From contig JBHHYU010000083.1 in NCBI GenBank assembly GCA_046757725.1, forward strand, positions 1-14,369: a stretch of 14,369 nt of DNA, written 5' to 3'. This document shows, piece after piece, positions 13,670-14,369 of the stretch (its first letter is position 1; every line of letters begins with the position of its first letter). A model generated the notes under the pieces. That model was not told where the DNA came from, made no database searches, and saw only the letters and a program-made list of their open reading frames with translations. This DNA is from JBHHYU01 sp046757725 (GTDB lineage: Bacteria; Desulfobacterota; Binatia; UBA9968). The translations under genes were made by a program, and so were the position numbers.

Positions 13670-14243
13670 GAGGGGGGGAATATCTGTAAAAGTTCCAAAC
13701 CAACACCCCTACCCCCACCAACAGCACGGCTGCTGTAATCAGGACCGGTTTGCCCCAAACTCTCGTCACCATAGCCATTCCGGGAATGGCCCTCGCAGAC
13801 GACGCCGAGGCGTTTTCTTGACTTAATTCTATATTACTTATCGATGGCTCGGAAGCGGGGGAATCCCCCAATGGGAGACTTTCAGCGGTTGGTTCTGAAT
13901 GCTGGGTTGGAACCTGCTCAGCACCAATAGTAACAGGGGCGATGAAACGATAACCCCGCCGGTGCACGGTTTGGATGAATTTTGGTTCTTTGGGATCGTC
14001 GCCGAGGGCTTTCCGAAGTTCTGTAATACACACCGTCAAGGCCGATTCGGTGACATGCACGCCTGGCCATAGAGTGTCCAGTAAACTCTCTTTGGTCACT
14101 AATTGGTCGGCGTGTTCCACGAGGTACGCGAGAATCCCAAAGGCCTTGGGGGTCAGCCGAATCTCGTGGTTTTCTTGCCATAAACGCTCCTTCCCCAGGT
14201 CCAGGCGAAAGGGTCTAAAAACAAAAGACTTTTTAGCTTCCAT
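13506..14243 (-). CDS. N-terminal part of split winged-helix membrane regulator (OmpR-type DNA-binding domain)
   Basis: The open frame encodes 245 residues, but only about the first 190 are authentic. Residues 1-105 are an OmpR/PhoB-type winged helix (LTPKAFGILAYLVEHADQLV, recognition-helix region VTESALTVCITELRKALGDD, and the wing motif HRRGYRFIAP). A Ser/Pro-rich linker (about 106-158) leads to one transmembrane helix (about 164-184). This is the CadC/ToxR-like plan of a one-component membrane regulator that binds DNA in the cytoplasm and senses outside it. After YRYSP the frame meets a seven-C tract and then runs out of phase in an Arg/His-rich tail that resembles nothing. GGAGG five bases before the ATG (14249-14253) is a strong ribosome site. 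Targets are unknown; winged-helix/TPR proteins of this kind are often stand-alone genes. Confidence 0.88.
   Translation of the reverse strand: MEAKKSFVFRPFRLDLGKERLWQENHEIRLTPKAFGILAYLVEHADQLVTKESLLDTLWPGVHVTESALTVCITELRKALGDDPKEPKFIQTVHRRGYRFIAPVTIGAEQVPTQHSEPTAESLPLGDSPASEPSISNIELSQENASASSARAIPGMAMVTRVWGKPVLITAAVLLVGVGVLVWNFYRYSPPRAQSRNLASRPAMVHTRKTIHCRAALRQHDRRPGTGLFQRRNLRRHHHPPRPDP
13672..13678 (-). other. C7 homopolymer at the frameshift in the winged-helix/TPR regulator
   Basis: On the coding strand seven consecutive C (codons read TCC CCC CCT) lie where the two halves of the regulator must join. With six C the reading would run from the membrane helix through Tyr-Ser-Pro-Leu-Val-Pro-Lys straight into the TolB-like domain. 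The downstream frame has an in-frame TAG only about a dozen codons before the tract, so the shift must occur in this short window. Possible causes are a homopolymer sequencing error, a real inactivating insertion, slippage-based phase variation, or +1 frameshifting on the CCC-U context. Confidence 0.8.
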
Positions 14244-14248
14244 CTTGG

Positions 14249-14253
14249 CCTCC
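14249..14253 (-). promoter_or_regulatory. Strong Shine-Dalgarno for the winged-helix regulator
   Basis: GGAGG on the minus strand is five bases from the ATG at 14243 and confirms that start. The 110 bases to the window edge contain no clear -10/-35 pair and no second gene. Confidence 0.7.
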
Positions 14254-14369
14254 AGCGCTCTAGGAGAATGCTTGCAAAAACCTTCGAGAACTCTTGGCCT
14301 TTTCTAAAGACTTTTCCAGGTTAGTGCTTGTATCCCTAATCGCACCATAATTCAAGAGGGGAAACCGTA

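Overview
The window looks like a chromosomal segment of a Gram-negative (diderm) bacterium of moderate GC. The diderm reading rests on a class 2 quinone-linked dihydroorotate dehydrogenase, a lipoprotein-type M48 protease, an OapA/MepM-like M23 peptidase and a LemA/TPM pair. The gene mix would suit deep proteobacterial-type lineages (for example Desulfobacterota, Methylomirabilota/NC10 or Nitrospirota), but nothing here fixes the phylum. There are no rRNA or tRNA genes, CRISPR arrays, integrases or transposase genes.

Layout. At the left end, on the plus strand, lie a fumarylacetoacetate-hydrolase-family enzyme (311-976) and a threonine synthase. The threonine synthase appears to start at a rare ATA codon at 1078, directly behind a strong Shine-Dalgarno; starting at the first conventional codon (GTG 1195) would cut off a four-cysteine zinc ribbon. 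Convergent to this pair is a long minus-strand block. In transcription order it holds an M23 peptidase (10383-9034), a 302-base gap with a REP-like hairpin and a candidate promoter with an operator-like dyad, then a closely spaced run: nucleotidyltransferase-fold protein (8731-7991), TPM-domain protein (7951-7130), LemA (7099-6524), a membrane protein fused to a GspG-like pseudopilin C-terminal domain (6504-5872) and a rhomboid protease (5834-5109). After wider gaps come a GlcD/AGPS-like FAD oxidase (5013-3622) and an M48 lipoprotein protease (3468-2260). Divergent from the M23 gene, on the plus strand, are a tandem-NIPSNAP protein (10648-11262) and pyrD (about 11293-12393). The right end holds a minus-strand winged-helix/TPR membrane regulator (14243-12419) that is split by a one-base shift in a seven-C tract.

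How the genes fit together. The central run (nucleotidyltransferase fold, TPM, LemA, membrane/pseudopilin hybrid, rhomboid) is mostly membrane or exported proteins with short spacing, so it reads as one envelope module. The flanking M48 and M23 peptidases fit an envelope-maintenance theme, but co-transcription with them is not shown. Within the module, the nucleotidyltransferase-like protein has Lys and Glu where active enzymes carry the two catalytic Asp residues, and the GspG-like domain sits on a protein without a pilin N-terminus. These two proteins are the best candidates for unfamiliar biology. ThrC and PyrD are ordinary amino-acid and pyrimidine biosynthesis genes.

All calls come from reading the sequence and from memory of the families. 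No database search was run.
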